The notes under the pieces: model-generated | What the model saw: only the letters and a program-made list of their open reading frames with translations | What the model was told of the DNA's origin: nothing | The model's database searches: none | Position numbers and translations under genes: made by a program | In this document: one piece after another, positions 33,201-40,354 of the stretch | Numbering within the stretch: the first letter of the stretch is position 1 | Layout of the letters: each line of letters begins with the position of its first letter | Assembly (NCBI GenBank): GCA_049841135.1 | Contig: JASGHK010000002.1 | Coordinates: 806,001-870,000 of the forward strand | Origin: JACRCT01 sp049841135 | GTDB lineage: Bacteria; Myxococcota; Myxococcia; Myxococcales; UBA5297 | Direction: 5' to 3' | DNA: 64,000 nt

Positions 33201-34156
33201 TGCGCCAGGCGTTCCTGGCCAAGGGCCCGCCGGCGACCAGGCTCCTGGCCAGCGGCACCGGCTACGTCAGCGGCGGCGCGGCGAGCATCACGGTCTCGCT
33301 GCCCGCGACGAAGGCGGCGCTCGTCACCTGGTCCAACGACGACACCTACAACTTCGACCTGCAGGCCTCGGGCGACCAGTACGGCAAGCCGACCGCGTAC
33401 GTCCTCGAGGCGTACAACGGCGCGAGCTGGCTGACGCTCACCAGCGTCACCAACAACGGCTACCACGGTCGCCAGCACGTGCTGGACCTGACCGGCTACT
33501 CGCAGCTGCGGATGCGGGTGACGGCGGCCAACGGGAACGGCAACCTCGCGCTGGAGGTCCGCGACGCGCCGGTCACCGCGGACAGCTGGCTCTTCCTGGG
33601 CGACTCGATCACCGCCAACACCTGGAAGCGCGGCGACTGGTCCTCGGCCATCCACGCCCAGCGCAGCAACGAGCCGGCCGCGACCAACGGCGGCATCGGC
33701 GGCTGGCTGTCGGGGACCCCGCTGCGCACCACCGACTACGGCGGTATCCCGACCATCCGCAAGTGGCTGCAGGACAGCCCGGCCAAGTACGTGGCGCTCT
33801 CGTTCGGCACCAACGACGCGATGCAGGGCGTCTCGGCCAGCGCTTACTACGCGAACATGGAGAGGCTGGTGAAGGAGGTCATCGCCGCAGGCAAGACGCC
33901 GGTGGTCCCGACGATTGTCTACTCGCCCAACGCGGCGGTGCAGGCCAACGCGCCCGCGCTCAACGCCCAGCTCAAGACGCTCAAGGCCAACTACCCGGCG
34001 GTCGTCTCCGGGCCCGACCTGTGGACCCGCTTCTACGGCCGGACGCAGGCGCAAGGCTGGTACTACGACGACCTGCACCCGTCGCTGACGACCGGCGCGG
34101 CGGACCTGAAGGCCGCGTGGGCCGAGGCGATGCTGGCTGGCGTGTACCTGCCGTAG
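30221..34156 (+). CDS. multidomain GH18 glycosidase + SGNH hydrolase lipoprotein
   Basis: The protein has 1311 residues. A lipoprotein signal has lipobox LLAC (Cys31). Then come a carbohydrate-binding-like beta-sandwich (about 55-200), two fibronectin type III domains (about 207-390), a second copy of the beta-sandwich (about 405-550), a bacterial Ig-like domain (about 565-640), a GH18 barrel (about 660-985) with the catalytic motif DGIDLDWE (762-769, Glu769), an about 115-residue beta domain, and a C-terminal SGNH/GDSL hydrolase (about 1120-1311). The last has Ser1129 in GDSIT, a GTND block and Asp1284/His1286 in DDLHP. It would cut a beta-1,4-GlcNAc-like polymer and remove acyl groups at the cell surface. 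An AAGGAG site precedes the ATG. Related to EPS processing by location. Confidence 0.88.
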   Translation: MRMKRSRAPWGLSRGSVPMVLCIAVGTLLACSEPLPGELSDPTDATSADLSSTAQIYRDRLGSGWLDYSSASRNLANGSPVYSGSRSIAVQYAPGSALDFRHSTGASTSGYGSLDLAVNAGANGGAALSVVATSGGKAGPRVLLASYCDGGALKPNAWVRCRLPLSALGVTGPRLQGVVFQEAAGASLKPMYLDVIALAAGSSTPTPTPPPAPSGLVATASTGAVGLSWSSVSGATGYSVYRASSATGAWASITATPVTSTSFQDAAVSAGSTYWYAVSATNSAGEGAKSSAASATVPAAPPPPPSLPAAPTGLSAAAAASSVTLSWASTSGATGYSVYRATSQGGAWFAVTPALLTATSFQDNAVSAGSTYWYAVSASNSAGEGPKSATASATVPAATPATTWIYRDALASPWADWSWAPRTLTSTSPVYAGSYAISSAMGAWQGLYFSHSAGFVPESGASLVLQVHGGSGGAGAALQVRALVNGAWTDGTDLGAACTGGSIRANAWTACQVPLSAIAPAGALVTGLSIQEWRGLSLPAISFDEVGLRAGSGTTPPPPPPPAISVAIAPSSASLTFGQSQAFTATVSGTTNLAVTWSVAEGSSGGSVSTSGTYTAPQSSGTFHVVATSSADATKSATATVTVSAPSTPPPPPPSGGSSLWVGGYWAAWQAGLYPANRIDFSAIAHLFLAPGVWASNPLQYHGSLTASLAASLSAQAHAAGRKTILMVGGSDDSYFQTSAQAANRATLVANLLAALNATGADGIDLDWEINVNASDLIALARDLRAARPGMVLTAAVGWDTRTRTDWGATLAAGLAPYVDQINIMSYGMEQGGGWASWFLGPLDGASMSPTIHPSSIKQAVAAMTGAGVPAAKIGLGIGFFGHGWNGPTGPLQAQGSMVAGEDPYSTILQQLFLPSTYRFFNPATGDGAGAASPYLTLSPAIGSRTYETYEDEASIAAKGAWARSVGLGGCILWTVNEGCTDAASGRNPLLDAVRQAFLAKGPPATRLLASGTGYVSGGAASITVSLPATKAALVTWSNDDTYNFDLQASGDQYGKPTAYVLEAYNGASWLTLTSVTNNGYHGRQHVLDLTGYSQLRMRVTAANGNGNLALEVRDAPVTADSWLFLGDSITANTWKRGDWSSAIHAQRSNEPAATNGGIGGWLSGTPLRTTDYGGIPTIRKWLQDSPAKYVALSFGTNDAMQGVSASAYYANMERLVKEVIAAGKTPVVPTIVYSPNAAVQANAPALNAQLKTLKANYPAVVSGPDLWTRFYGRTQAQGWYYDDLHPSLTTGAADLKAAWAEAMLAGVYLP

Positions 34157-34160
34157 GCGA

Positions 34161-34181
34161 GCGGCCGGCCGGTCCGGCCGC
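34161..34181 (+). terminator. hairpin terminator after the GH18/SGNH gene
   Basis: GCGGCCGG and CCGGCCGC form a perfect 8-bp stem with loop CCGGT, starting five bases after the stop codon. No T-run is seen. Confidence 0.55.
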
Positions 34182-34479
34182 GTCGCGCATTCATCCGGTG
34201 GGAGGACGACGTCCTCCCTCCGGCCATCTGCGCGCGGCTCGCCAAGGCTGGGCAGGGCACCCTGGAGCTGATTGCCGCGCGCGACGGCGCCCGCCCCCAG
34301 CCTCGAGCACCCGAAGCAGTTCGACGAATTGGTTCGTACGTGCCACCACGCCAAACCCCGAGCACCAGAAGCGGGCCGCGCACCTGAGCGGCGAGCGACT
34401 CCGGCACCGGGACCGCGCCGGACTCCAGCAAGCTCCCGCTTCCAAGCGGGGACGGACGCCCCGTCCAACGTCGAGTGCA

Positions 34480-34733
34480 GCCCCCAGGGTGCTGTCCGTG
34501 GCGAGGCGGGTGGCGCGGACCTCGAGCGCGCCGTTGCGGTTGACCGTGCCGACGGAGACCTTGGCGCCGGAACGCTTCTCCACCGGCACGCTCTCCCCGG
34601 TGATGGGCGCCTGGTCGACCGCCGAGGTTCCGACGACCACGGCGCCGTCGACGGGCACGCTCGTGCCAGTGCGCTACGACACTGACACGACCAGTTCGCC
34701 TTCCTCGAGGAGGCGCCGCGCCCGAGCTGACTA
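34480..34733 (-). pseudogene. fragment of a P1B-type heavy-metal ATPase (actuator domain)
   Basis: The minus strand reads RRLLEEGELVVSVS, an in-frame TAG, then TSVPVDGAVVVGTSAVDQ and the signature TGESVPVEK, followed by SVGTVNRNGALEVRATRLA. This is the actuator domain of a Cu/Zn/Cd-transporting P-type ATPase. No membrane helices, DKTGT or nucleotide-binding domain is nearby. It is a short relic in a disturbed part of the EPS locus. Confidence 0.75.
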
Positions 34734-34739
34734 CCTCAC

Positions 34740-35179
34740 TACCCCTGGTTGGTTCCCCCCCGCAGGCCGCGCGCCTCGCAGGGCCTTCTCGTCTCTGCAC
34801 TCCCTGGGGCTGTTCAGGTGGGGCGCGCCCCTACTCGCACGCAGCGTGCGGTTGGTGGGTCGGGGGAAACGGCGCGGCGTTTCACCTGCGCTTCTCCGTT
34901 CCACCGGACACAACTCATTAGCGAGGCTCATGCCCCTGGGCGGCTCGCTTGGCCAAGGACGGCGTGCCCGGGCGAATGGAGCTGACCGCTACCCGTCTCC
35001 TCCAGCTCGAAAACGCTGGTCGCCGAACAGGCTCACTACGAGCATTCACCCGAGGTGGAACCCAGCATGCCTCAACGCCTGAAAGCTCTTGAAGCCAGTC
35101 CCGAGGCCCCATAGGCTGCCCGACCGACTGCGGCGTTCATTCACCCCAGCCGCGACGTCCGCACATCTGGAGGGGCCTC
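34740..35179. other. degraded intergenic DNA, nothing recognised
   Basis: Open frames here are short and without family resemblance. It probably belongs to the same decayed insert as the ATPase fragment and the broken lipoprotein that follows. Confidence 0.35.
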
Positions 35180-35717
35180 ATGGAACGTCGCAGGACGCTG
35201 AGCCTGGTCGTTGTTGCGTGCGTACTCGCAGGGTTGTCTGGCTGCGATGCCGGCGGTTCCGCACGGAGCCTTGAGCTCAGCCCCGTCGCCTCGAGCAAGT
35301 CGGCGGTCTCCTCGAGCGACTACCTGCCGACGAACTTCGTGGTCTGGGGCGGCAACTCGACGAGCCTGAAGGTCGGCGATCGAGTGAATTTCTGGGGCCA
35401 CTCCTGGAAGGAGCAGGTCCTGGGTGGCGACTATGACGCGCAGGCGAGACCTTCCTCGGCAACGTGGTCCTGGACTCCCGGCAGGCAGCCCGTCGTCGGG
35501 CAATGGCGCCAAAGCGATCTTCCGCAAGGACTTCTGACCATCCGGGAAGCCGCACCCAATTACATCGCAGGGTTACAAGTCGGCCACATCTCATTACAAC
35601 ATTGAAATACATCAGGAGGTTAAGCTCCCCAGTGGAAGGACGGTTACCCGCGTCACTGACGATTTGCACATCATGTTCGACCACACGGGACAGATCATCG
35701 ATCTCTTCGTGCTCTGA
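35180..35717 (+). pseudogene. broken lipoprotein gene (two frameshifts and a stop)
   Basis: A lipoprotein signal (VLAGLSGC) leads into FVVWGGNSTSLKVGDRVNFW and GHSWKEQVLGGDYDAQA. The frame then slips to TFLGNVVLDS, slips again to GSPSSGNGAKAIFRKDF, meets a TGA, and continues in the same frame with PSGKPHPITSQGYKSATSHY to the natural end DHTGQIIDLFVL at 35717. The intact product would have about 178 residues. The second half is less GC-rich than the surroundings. None of its breaks is at AGAATC, so real decay is more likely than the sequence error proposed for other genes. Confidence 0.65.
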
Positions 35718-35724
35718 GGCCATC

Positions 35725-36072
35725 ATGACGCAAACCTTCGAAGTTACTCTGGATAGAGACGCGACGCCCGAGAAATTGCTGCTTAATGGCACCAATGTCG
35801 TCATGGCGCAAGTCTATGATTCCCGGGGACGATTCCTCAAGCCGAGCGAAGTTGGAATCGCAATCACCCTCTCACGCAGTGCAATGCTTGCTCTAGGCAT
35901 TCACCTTATCCGGGCAGCACATGGCATGGCAAAGCTGGAGCATTCACGGCCGGCTGACTCTGAGCTAATTACTGTCAGCCACGGCGTCTTTTTGCATCCG
36001 GAGAGTTGCGACCTAATACTCGCGCAAGATGATTTGGGAGACATTCATGATCTAGTCAATCAGTCCAAGTAA
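35725..36072 (+). CDS. hypothetical protein (possible partner of the broken gene upstream)
   Basis: The protein has 115 residues, soluble. It begins MTQTFEVTLDRDATPEKLLL seven bases after the stop of the broken lipoprotein gene, so the two were probably one operon. Base composition is clearly lower in GC than the EPS genes, pointing to acquisition. No family is recognised. An immunity-type role is possible from its size and position beside toxin-like genes but is not shown. Confidence 0.5.
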   Translation: MTQTFEVTLDRDATPEKLLLNGTNVVMAQVYDSRGRFLKPSEVGIAITLSRSAMLALGIHLIRAAHGMAKLEHSRPADSELITVSHGVFLHPESCDLILAQDDLGDIHDLVNQSK

Positions 36073-36149
36073 CGCTCGGCGTGTAGTCAGCTATCACAGA
36101 GCCGGGGCTTGATAACGGCGGGCCATATCGCAGGGCTTCTTGGAGCTCG

Positions 36150-37199
36150 ATGAGTGCAACTGCAACTGACTGGCATGGGGTAAGCAGCGGCCCATTTCCC
36201 CTCGCGAGCAGTGATCTCTGCGCCAACCTCTGGGTTTCACAGACGGGCTGGGCACTCACCGATAGCTACACCTACAACGCCTTCGGCGAGCTGCTGGAGC
36301 ACGTCGGCTTCGACCCGCAGCCGTACATGTTCGCCGGGGAGGCGTGGGAGGGCGGGACCGGGCTCTACTACAACCGGGCGCGGTGGCTGGATGTCGGGGC
36401 GGGGAGATTTGTGAGCAGCGACACCTTCAGCGGTTCCAGTGCGCTGCCGGTGAGCCTGCACAAGTACTTCTACGCCAATGCCAATCCACTGCGGTACATC
36501 GACCCCACGGGCAAAATGTCGCTGGGCGGGATGATGGCCGCGACTTCGATGCTTGAGTCGCTGGCCATGTTGGCCAGCCCTGATGCAGGGACCGCTCAAG
36601 GCATCGCTGCGCCGAGCAGCAATCCCTTCGCCGGGGTGAAGTGGGAAGTGGACGCAAGCATTCCGCAATTCCAACAGGCGGTTGCCGCTATGAAGCTGAT
36701 CTCACTGGACATTGGCCAGCAGGGCGCGACGGGTAAGCTTCGTCCTGAGTCGATGATTCCCGACTGGGCCAACAAGAGCCGGAAACTCCACGAAGCCATC
36801 CTGAGCAAGACCATCAAGATCAAGGGATGGAGCGACGTCTGGGCAGCTTCTGGCGGCAAGAGAGCAACCGCAGCCAATACGGTCTACGACACCGTATTTC
36901 TCACGCCCGCTGCCGGACACACGAGCATCAAGTTGAAAGGTGCTCCCAAGGACCATGACACCATTTGGGATTTCGACAACATCCCGATTCCGGGGGTAGG
37001 CATGACGAAGATCCGCTCTTGGGTGGGCTTGCTCGCCCATGAACTAACTCACGCTGGCGGGTACTACTACACCGAAGCCGATTACTCGAATGAAGACTTC
37101 GCGAACAAAGTGGGAGTCCTTGTTGAAGAACGGCTTGCAGGCCCCGGGACACTTCCATTCACCCCGGAGCCCTACTGGACGGAGCCTAGACCCTACTAG
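36150..37199 (+). CDS. orphan RHS-repeat C-terminus with zincin-like (HELTH) domain
   Basis: The protein has 349 residues. The first 25 or so look spurious; recognisable RHS sequence starts at YTYNAFGELLEHVGF. The RHS-associated core follows (GLYYNRARWLDVGAGRFVSS, then NPLRYIDPTGK), after which RHS proteins carry a variable toxin. Here the variable domain has about 230 residues and contains LLAHELTHAGG, the HExxH zinc-protease signature. The thousand or more residues expected upstream in a full RHS protein are missing, so this is a displaced C-terminal cassette. Lower GC than the neighbours supports transfer. Whether it is expressed is unknown. Confidence 0.72.
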   Translation: MSATATDWHGVSSGPFPLASSDLCANLWVSQTGWALTDSYTYNAFGELLEHVGFDPQPYMFAGEAWEGGTGLYYNRARWLDVGAGRFVSSDTFSGSSALPVSLHKYFYANANPLRYIDPTGKMSLGGMMAATSMLESLAMLASPDAGTAQGIAAPSSNPFAGVKWEVDASIPQFQQAVAAMKLISLDIGQQGATGKLRPESMIPDWANKSRKLHEAILSKTIKIKGWSDVWAASGGKRATAANTVYDTVFLTPAAGHTSIKLKGAPKDHDTIWDFDNIPIPGVGMTKIRSWVGLLAHELTHAGGYYYTEADYSNEDFANKVGVLVEERLAGPGTLPFTPEPYWTEPRPY

Positions 37200-37228
37200 A
37201 TCGGTGCTGAAATCGCGCGAAGGAGGCG

Positions 37229-37729
37229 GTGACCTTGCACTCGACGCATGCCTCACGAACGACTTATGGGCTTTTTGCCGTCGCAGCGCTTGTCTCGTGT
37301 GTCGCCTCTCATGGTGCGACTGGCAAGCGAGTGGACACTCAATGCCCATGTCCGCCGCTTCCCGCCTTGCATCACAATGTGGAAGAACTTGGTCAGGCAT
37401 TGGCCGCCCAGCGAAATGTCCTGCACCGAAGCAGGAGGATGCTGCAGATGCTGGAAGTGGCGGCGGAGTCTTGCAGAGCGGCAGACGAAGCACCGCAACG
37501 ACAGCACGACCTGTTCTGCCTCGAGACCGCTGCAGAACTGCCGATGATCCGTACATCGCTTGACGACATTGAACGCACCCTTTTTCGACTTAAGTCGGAT
37601 GTCGAGTCGCGTCTCAAGCAGCGCACGGTTGACCATGACTTCAGCAACGATGTCTACCAAGTAGAAGGGCAACTCTATCGGGCGGACGTGCGAATATCGC
37701 TCTTGATGATCTTCTTCTCTAGTAGCTGA
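37229..37729 (+). CDS. small exported protein, candidate immunity protein for the RHS cassette
   Basis: The protein has 166 residues. A GTG start lies just after an AAGGAGG ribosome-binding site, 30 bp after the RHS gene. A hydrophobic N-terminal segment ends in ALVSC (possible lipobox), then a mostly helical domain with many Arg/Gln/Glu (HRSRRMLQMLEVAAESC, RTLFRLKSDVESRLKQR). Its position directly 3' of a toxin-like RHS end is the usual place of the immunity gene, and export would suit a periplasmic target. The function is inference only. Confidence 0.5.
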   Translation: MTLHSTHASRTTYGLFAVAALVSCVASHGATGKRVDTQCPCPPLPALHHNVEELGQALAAQRNVLHRSRRMLQMLEVAAESCRAADEAPQRQHDLFCLETAAELPMIRTSLDDIERTLFRLKSDVESRLKQRTVDHDFSNDVYQVEGQLYRADVRISLLMIFFSSS

Positions 37730-37879
37730 CGAAAGGTTCTGCCATGCCTCGCGAAGGAAATAGACCCTGTGGCCCATCTCGGGAACCCGTCGAGTTCGAG
37801 GGCGGGCACGGTCCCAGAAATGGCCGCAAGATTCCAAGGAGCGAGCACCGGGAGGTGGATCGTGTCCCGGCGCCAGGAG

Positions 37880-38095
37880 TCACCCGAAGCGGTACCAGTC
37901 GAGCCGGCCGTCGAAGTAGGTGATGCGCGTGACCGGGCGGCGCACGACGGTGGGCAGGCCAAAGTAGACTTCGTTCGGGGTGCGCCCGCCGAAGCAGCCG
38001 TGGGGACGGTCGCGGTTGTACCAGAGCGGGAAGTCGGGACAGATGCGCTCGAGTTGGTTGCGGCAGGTGACGAGCCAGAAAAGAGCGAGGCCGCT
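37880..38095 (-). pseudogene. transposase fragment (integrase-core C-terminus)
   Basis: The minus strand encodes LFWLVTCRNQLERICPDF, then WYNRDRPHGCFGGRTPNEVY and ITYFDGRLDWYRFG before a stop. This is the C-terminal end of a DDE (rve-type) transposase, with the YNRDRPH...GGRTP motif. No upstream catalytic part or inverted repeats can be found. The rest of 37730-38498 shows no gene. Confidence 0.7.
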
Positions 38096-38498
38096 TTCGC
38101 TCCGGAGTGCGGTTCCAGGGGACGCGGAGTGGCTGGAAGGGCGGGGGCTCGAAGAAGCCGTGGTCAACGAGCCAGCGGCGCAGCAGCTTGCCCAAACTGC
38201 CTACGCGGGAGGGGAAGCGACGGCGATGGTCCTCGACGGTGACCAGGAGGCGGACCAATACGAAGGACACGGCGAAGCAGGAAGCACCATGCATGGCGAT
38301 GAGGGCGCCCATGCCCGAAACGCTATCGCGGGGCGCCTGGTCGCAGTGGCCCTGGGCGCCGCAGCGACCAGCTTTGCCTCCCAGGTTCACCGAAGACACG
38401 ATTGAGGAGATGACAGCCCACTGGCCAGGCCCGCGCCCGCGGTTGCCTGCTTCGCTGACTCGCGCTCCCCTTCCACATCCTCCAGGGAGGGACCCGCC

Positions 38499-39170
38499 AT
38501 GCCATCCGTGCGCGAGGCGCTCGAAGCGTTCCGCATCGACCGCCGCAAGTACTACGGCATCATCTGCCGCACCGAGACTCCGTCGCTGGCCCAGAAGGCC
38601 AAGGCCTGGGTCTGGAACTTCGAACTGCACTGCATCGCCGTGCACCGCCTGGGGCAGCTCGCCCTGGCCGTCCAGGACCGCAGCCGGCTCCTCGGCGCCC
38701 CGCCCAACGCGCTCTACTTCGGCCTGCGCTACGCCGTGCGCCTCTTCCACCACGTGGAGATCGTCCAGCGCGCTCGCATCGGCGCCGGCTTCCACCTGGG
38801 CCACGCCACCAACATCTTCATCGGCCCGACGACCATCGGCGCCAACTGCAACGTCACCCACAACGTGACCCTCGGCTCGGGGCTCGGCAGCCACTTCGGC
38901 TACCCGACCATCGGCAACGGCGTCTGGATCGGACCGGGGGCGACACTCACCGGCGACATCACCATCGGAGACGGCGCGACCATCGCCGCCGGGTCGGTCG
39001 TCTCCCGCGACGTGCCCGCCGGAGCGCTGGTCGCCGGCAACCCTGCCCGCGTCGTCCAGGCCAGCTACGACAACCGCCCCTTGCTGGGCTTCACCATGGC
39101 CGCCACGCCCTCGCCGGGCGCTCCGGACTCGCCGGAGACGCCCGTCAGGACCACAGCGCCTTCAGCTTGA
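38499..39170 (+). CDS. serine O-acetyltransferase-like hexapeptide acetyltransferase (EPS locus)
   Basis: The protein has 223 residues. An N-terminal helical part is followed by a left-handed beta-helix of hexapeptide repeats (about residues 105-190: IGAGFHLGHATNIFIGPTTI, NVTHNVTLG, PTIGNGVWIGPGATLTG, TIGDGATIAAGSVV). This is the CysE/LpxA superfamily arrangement. It probably acetylates an EPS sugar; the M. xanthus EPS region also contains a CysE-like gene (EpsC). An AGGGAGGG ribosome-binding site precedes the ATG. The last 25 bases overlap the convergent acyltransferase gene. Confidence 0.85.
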   Translation: MPSVREALEAFRIDRRKYYGIICRTETPSLAQKAKAWVWNFELHCIAVHRLGQLALAVQDRSRLLGAPPNALYFGLRYAVRLFHHVEIVQRARIGAGFHLGHATNIFIGPTTIGANCNVTHNVTLGSGLGSHFGYPTIGNGVWIGPGATLTGDITIGDGATIAAGSVVSRDVPAGALVAGNPARVVQASYDNRPLLGFTMAATPSPGAPDSPETPVRTTAPSA

Positions 39171-40344
39171 GGAAGTGCTTCTCGAACAGGTGGTAGCTCG
39201 CCCAGGCCACCGCGATCGAGACCGCGATGCCCGCGGCCGCCTGCGCCGCCACGGCGGCCGAGTGCGAGACCCCGAGCCATCCGGCGACGGCGAACTCGGT
39301 CTGGTGGGACAGGAAGTAGTACGAGACGAAGTGGTGGAAGACATAGAGGCCGTAGCTGTACTTGCCGAGGAAGGTCATCGGCGTGCTGCCGAAGAGGCGC
39401 GCCAGCGGCGAGTCGGGCGAGGCCATCAGCACCCGCAGCAGCAGCGCCGCCAGGAGCACCAGGATCAGCGAGCCGCGCACCGGTCGCAGGACGTCGACGC
39501 CTGCCTCGCTGAAGCGATTGAAGGCGAAGGTCGCGACCAGGAGCGCTCCCGCGGTCAGCGCCACCGGCCGCAGCCACCGGCGCAGCGCCACCTGTCCGCC
39601 TTCTTGCCGCACCAGGATCGCCAGGAAGGCGCCCAGGCACAGCCCGTCGAGCCGGAACGGCGTGAGGACGAAGACGGTCACCGGGCTGACGCCGGCCATC
39701 GAGGCCGCGGCCCGGGTCACCAGCGCCAGCAGCCCCACGGCGAGGCTCACGCCCATCAGCGCCCGGGGCCGCGCCGCCAGGAGCCAGACCACCAGCGGCC
39801 AGACGAAGTAGAAGTGCTCCTCCACCGCGAGCGACCAGAAGTGATCGATGTAGGGCAGCGAGTACGCGCCCCGCAAGCCGTCGAAGACGTTCACGCCGTA
39901 CAGCCAGGCCCAAGCCTGGTGCTGCCGGAGGTTCTCGAGGGCCGTCGCCGGTCCGGCCAGGAGCGGCACGACCAGGAAGAGCGCGGCGAGCACGCCGTAG
40001 TAGAGCGGGAAGATGCGCAGCACGCGCCGCATGTAGAAGTTGCGGAAGTACCGCGGCGACCGGCGCGAGTCGAAGAGGATGCCGGTGATGAGGTAGCCCG
40101 AGAGCACGAAGAACAGGTCGACCCCGTAGGCCCCGTAGTTGGTCGCCCAGACCACGGCGTGCTCGGCGGCGGTGGTGGGGATGGTGTTCCCCACGAAGTG
40201 CAGCAGCAGCACCATGCCGATCGCCAGGCCGCGCACTCCGTCCAGCGCTGGCACGTGCCCGCCGAGTTTCAAGGCCTGCGCCGCCGCTGGCACGGCGGGG
40301 CACGACGCTCTCAACGCTAGACCGCTGCTCGCCTGCTCGCTCAT
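39145..40344 (-). CDS. acyltransferase family 3 (OafA-like), integral membrane
   Basis: The protein has 399 residues with about ten membrane helices. Acyltransferase-3 hallmarks are present: VPALDGVRGLAIGMVLLLHF with the catalytic His, DLFFVLSGYLITGILF, then FYMRRVLRIFPLYY, and the C-terminal SYHLFEKHFLKL. It is expected to O-acylate a glycan or its lipid-linked unit. It is the last gene of the eight-gene minus-strand EPS operon, 10 bp after the Wzy-like gene. Confidence 0.9.
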   Translation of the reverse strand: MSEQASSGLALRASCPAVPAAAQALKLGGHVPALDGVRGLAIGMVLLLHFVGNTIPTTAAEHAVVWATNYGAYGVDLFFVLSGYLITGILFDSRRSPRYFRNFYMRRVLRIFPLYYGVLAALFLVVPLLAGPATALENLRQHQAWAWLYGVNVFDGLRGAYSLPYIDHFWSLAVEEHFYFVWPLVVWLLAARPRALMGVSLAVGLLALVTRAAASMAGVSPVTVFVLTPFRLDGLCLGAFLAILVRQEGGQVALRRWLRPVALTAGALLVATFAFNRFSEAGVDVLRPVRGSLILVLLAALLLRVLMASPDSPLARLFGSTPMTFLGKYSYGLYVFHHFVSYYFLSHQTEFAVAGWLGVSHSAAVAAQAAAGIAVSIAVAWASYHLFEKHFLKLKALWS

Positions 40345-40354
40345 CGGGCGCAAG

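Noticed and set aside
28637..34468. A 1943-residue minus-strand frame opposite the GH18/SGNH gene
   Set aside because: Only its last 400 or so residues (the GT2) look like a protein. The rest is low-complexity antisense of the high-GC lipoprotein gene.
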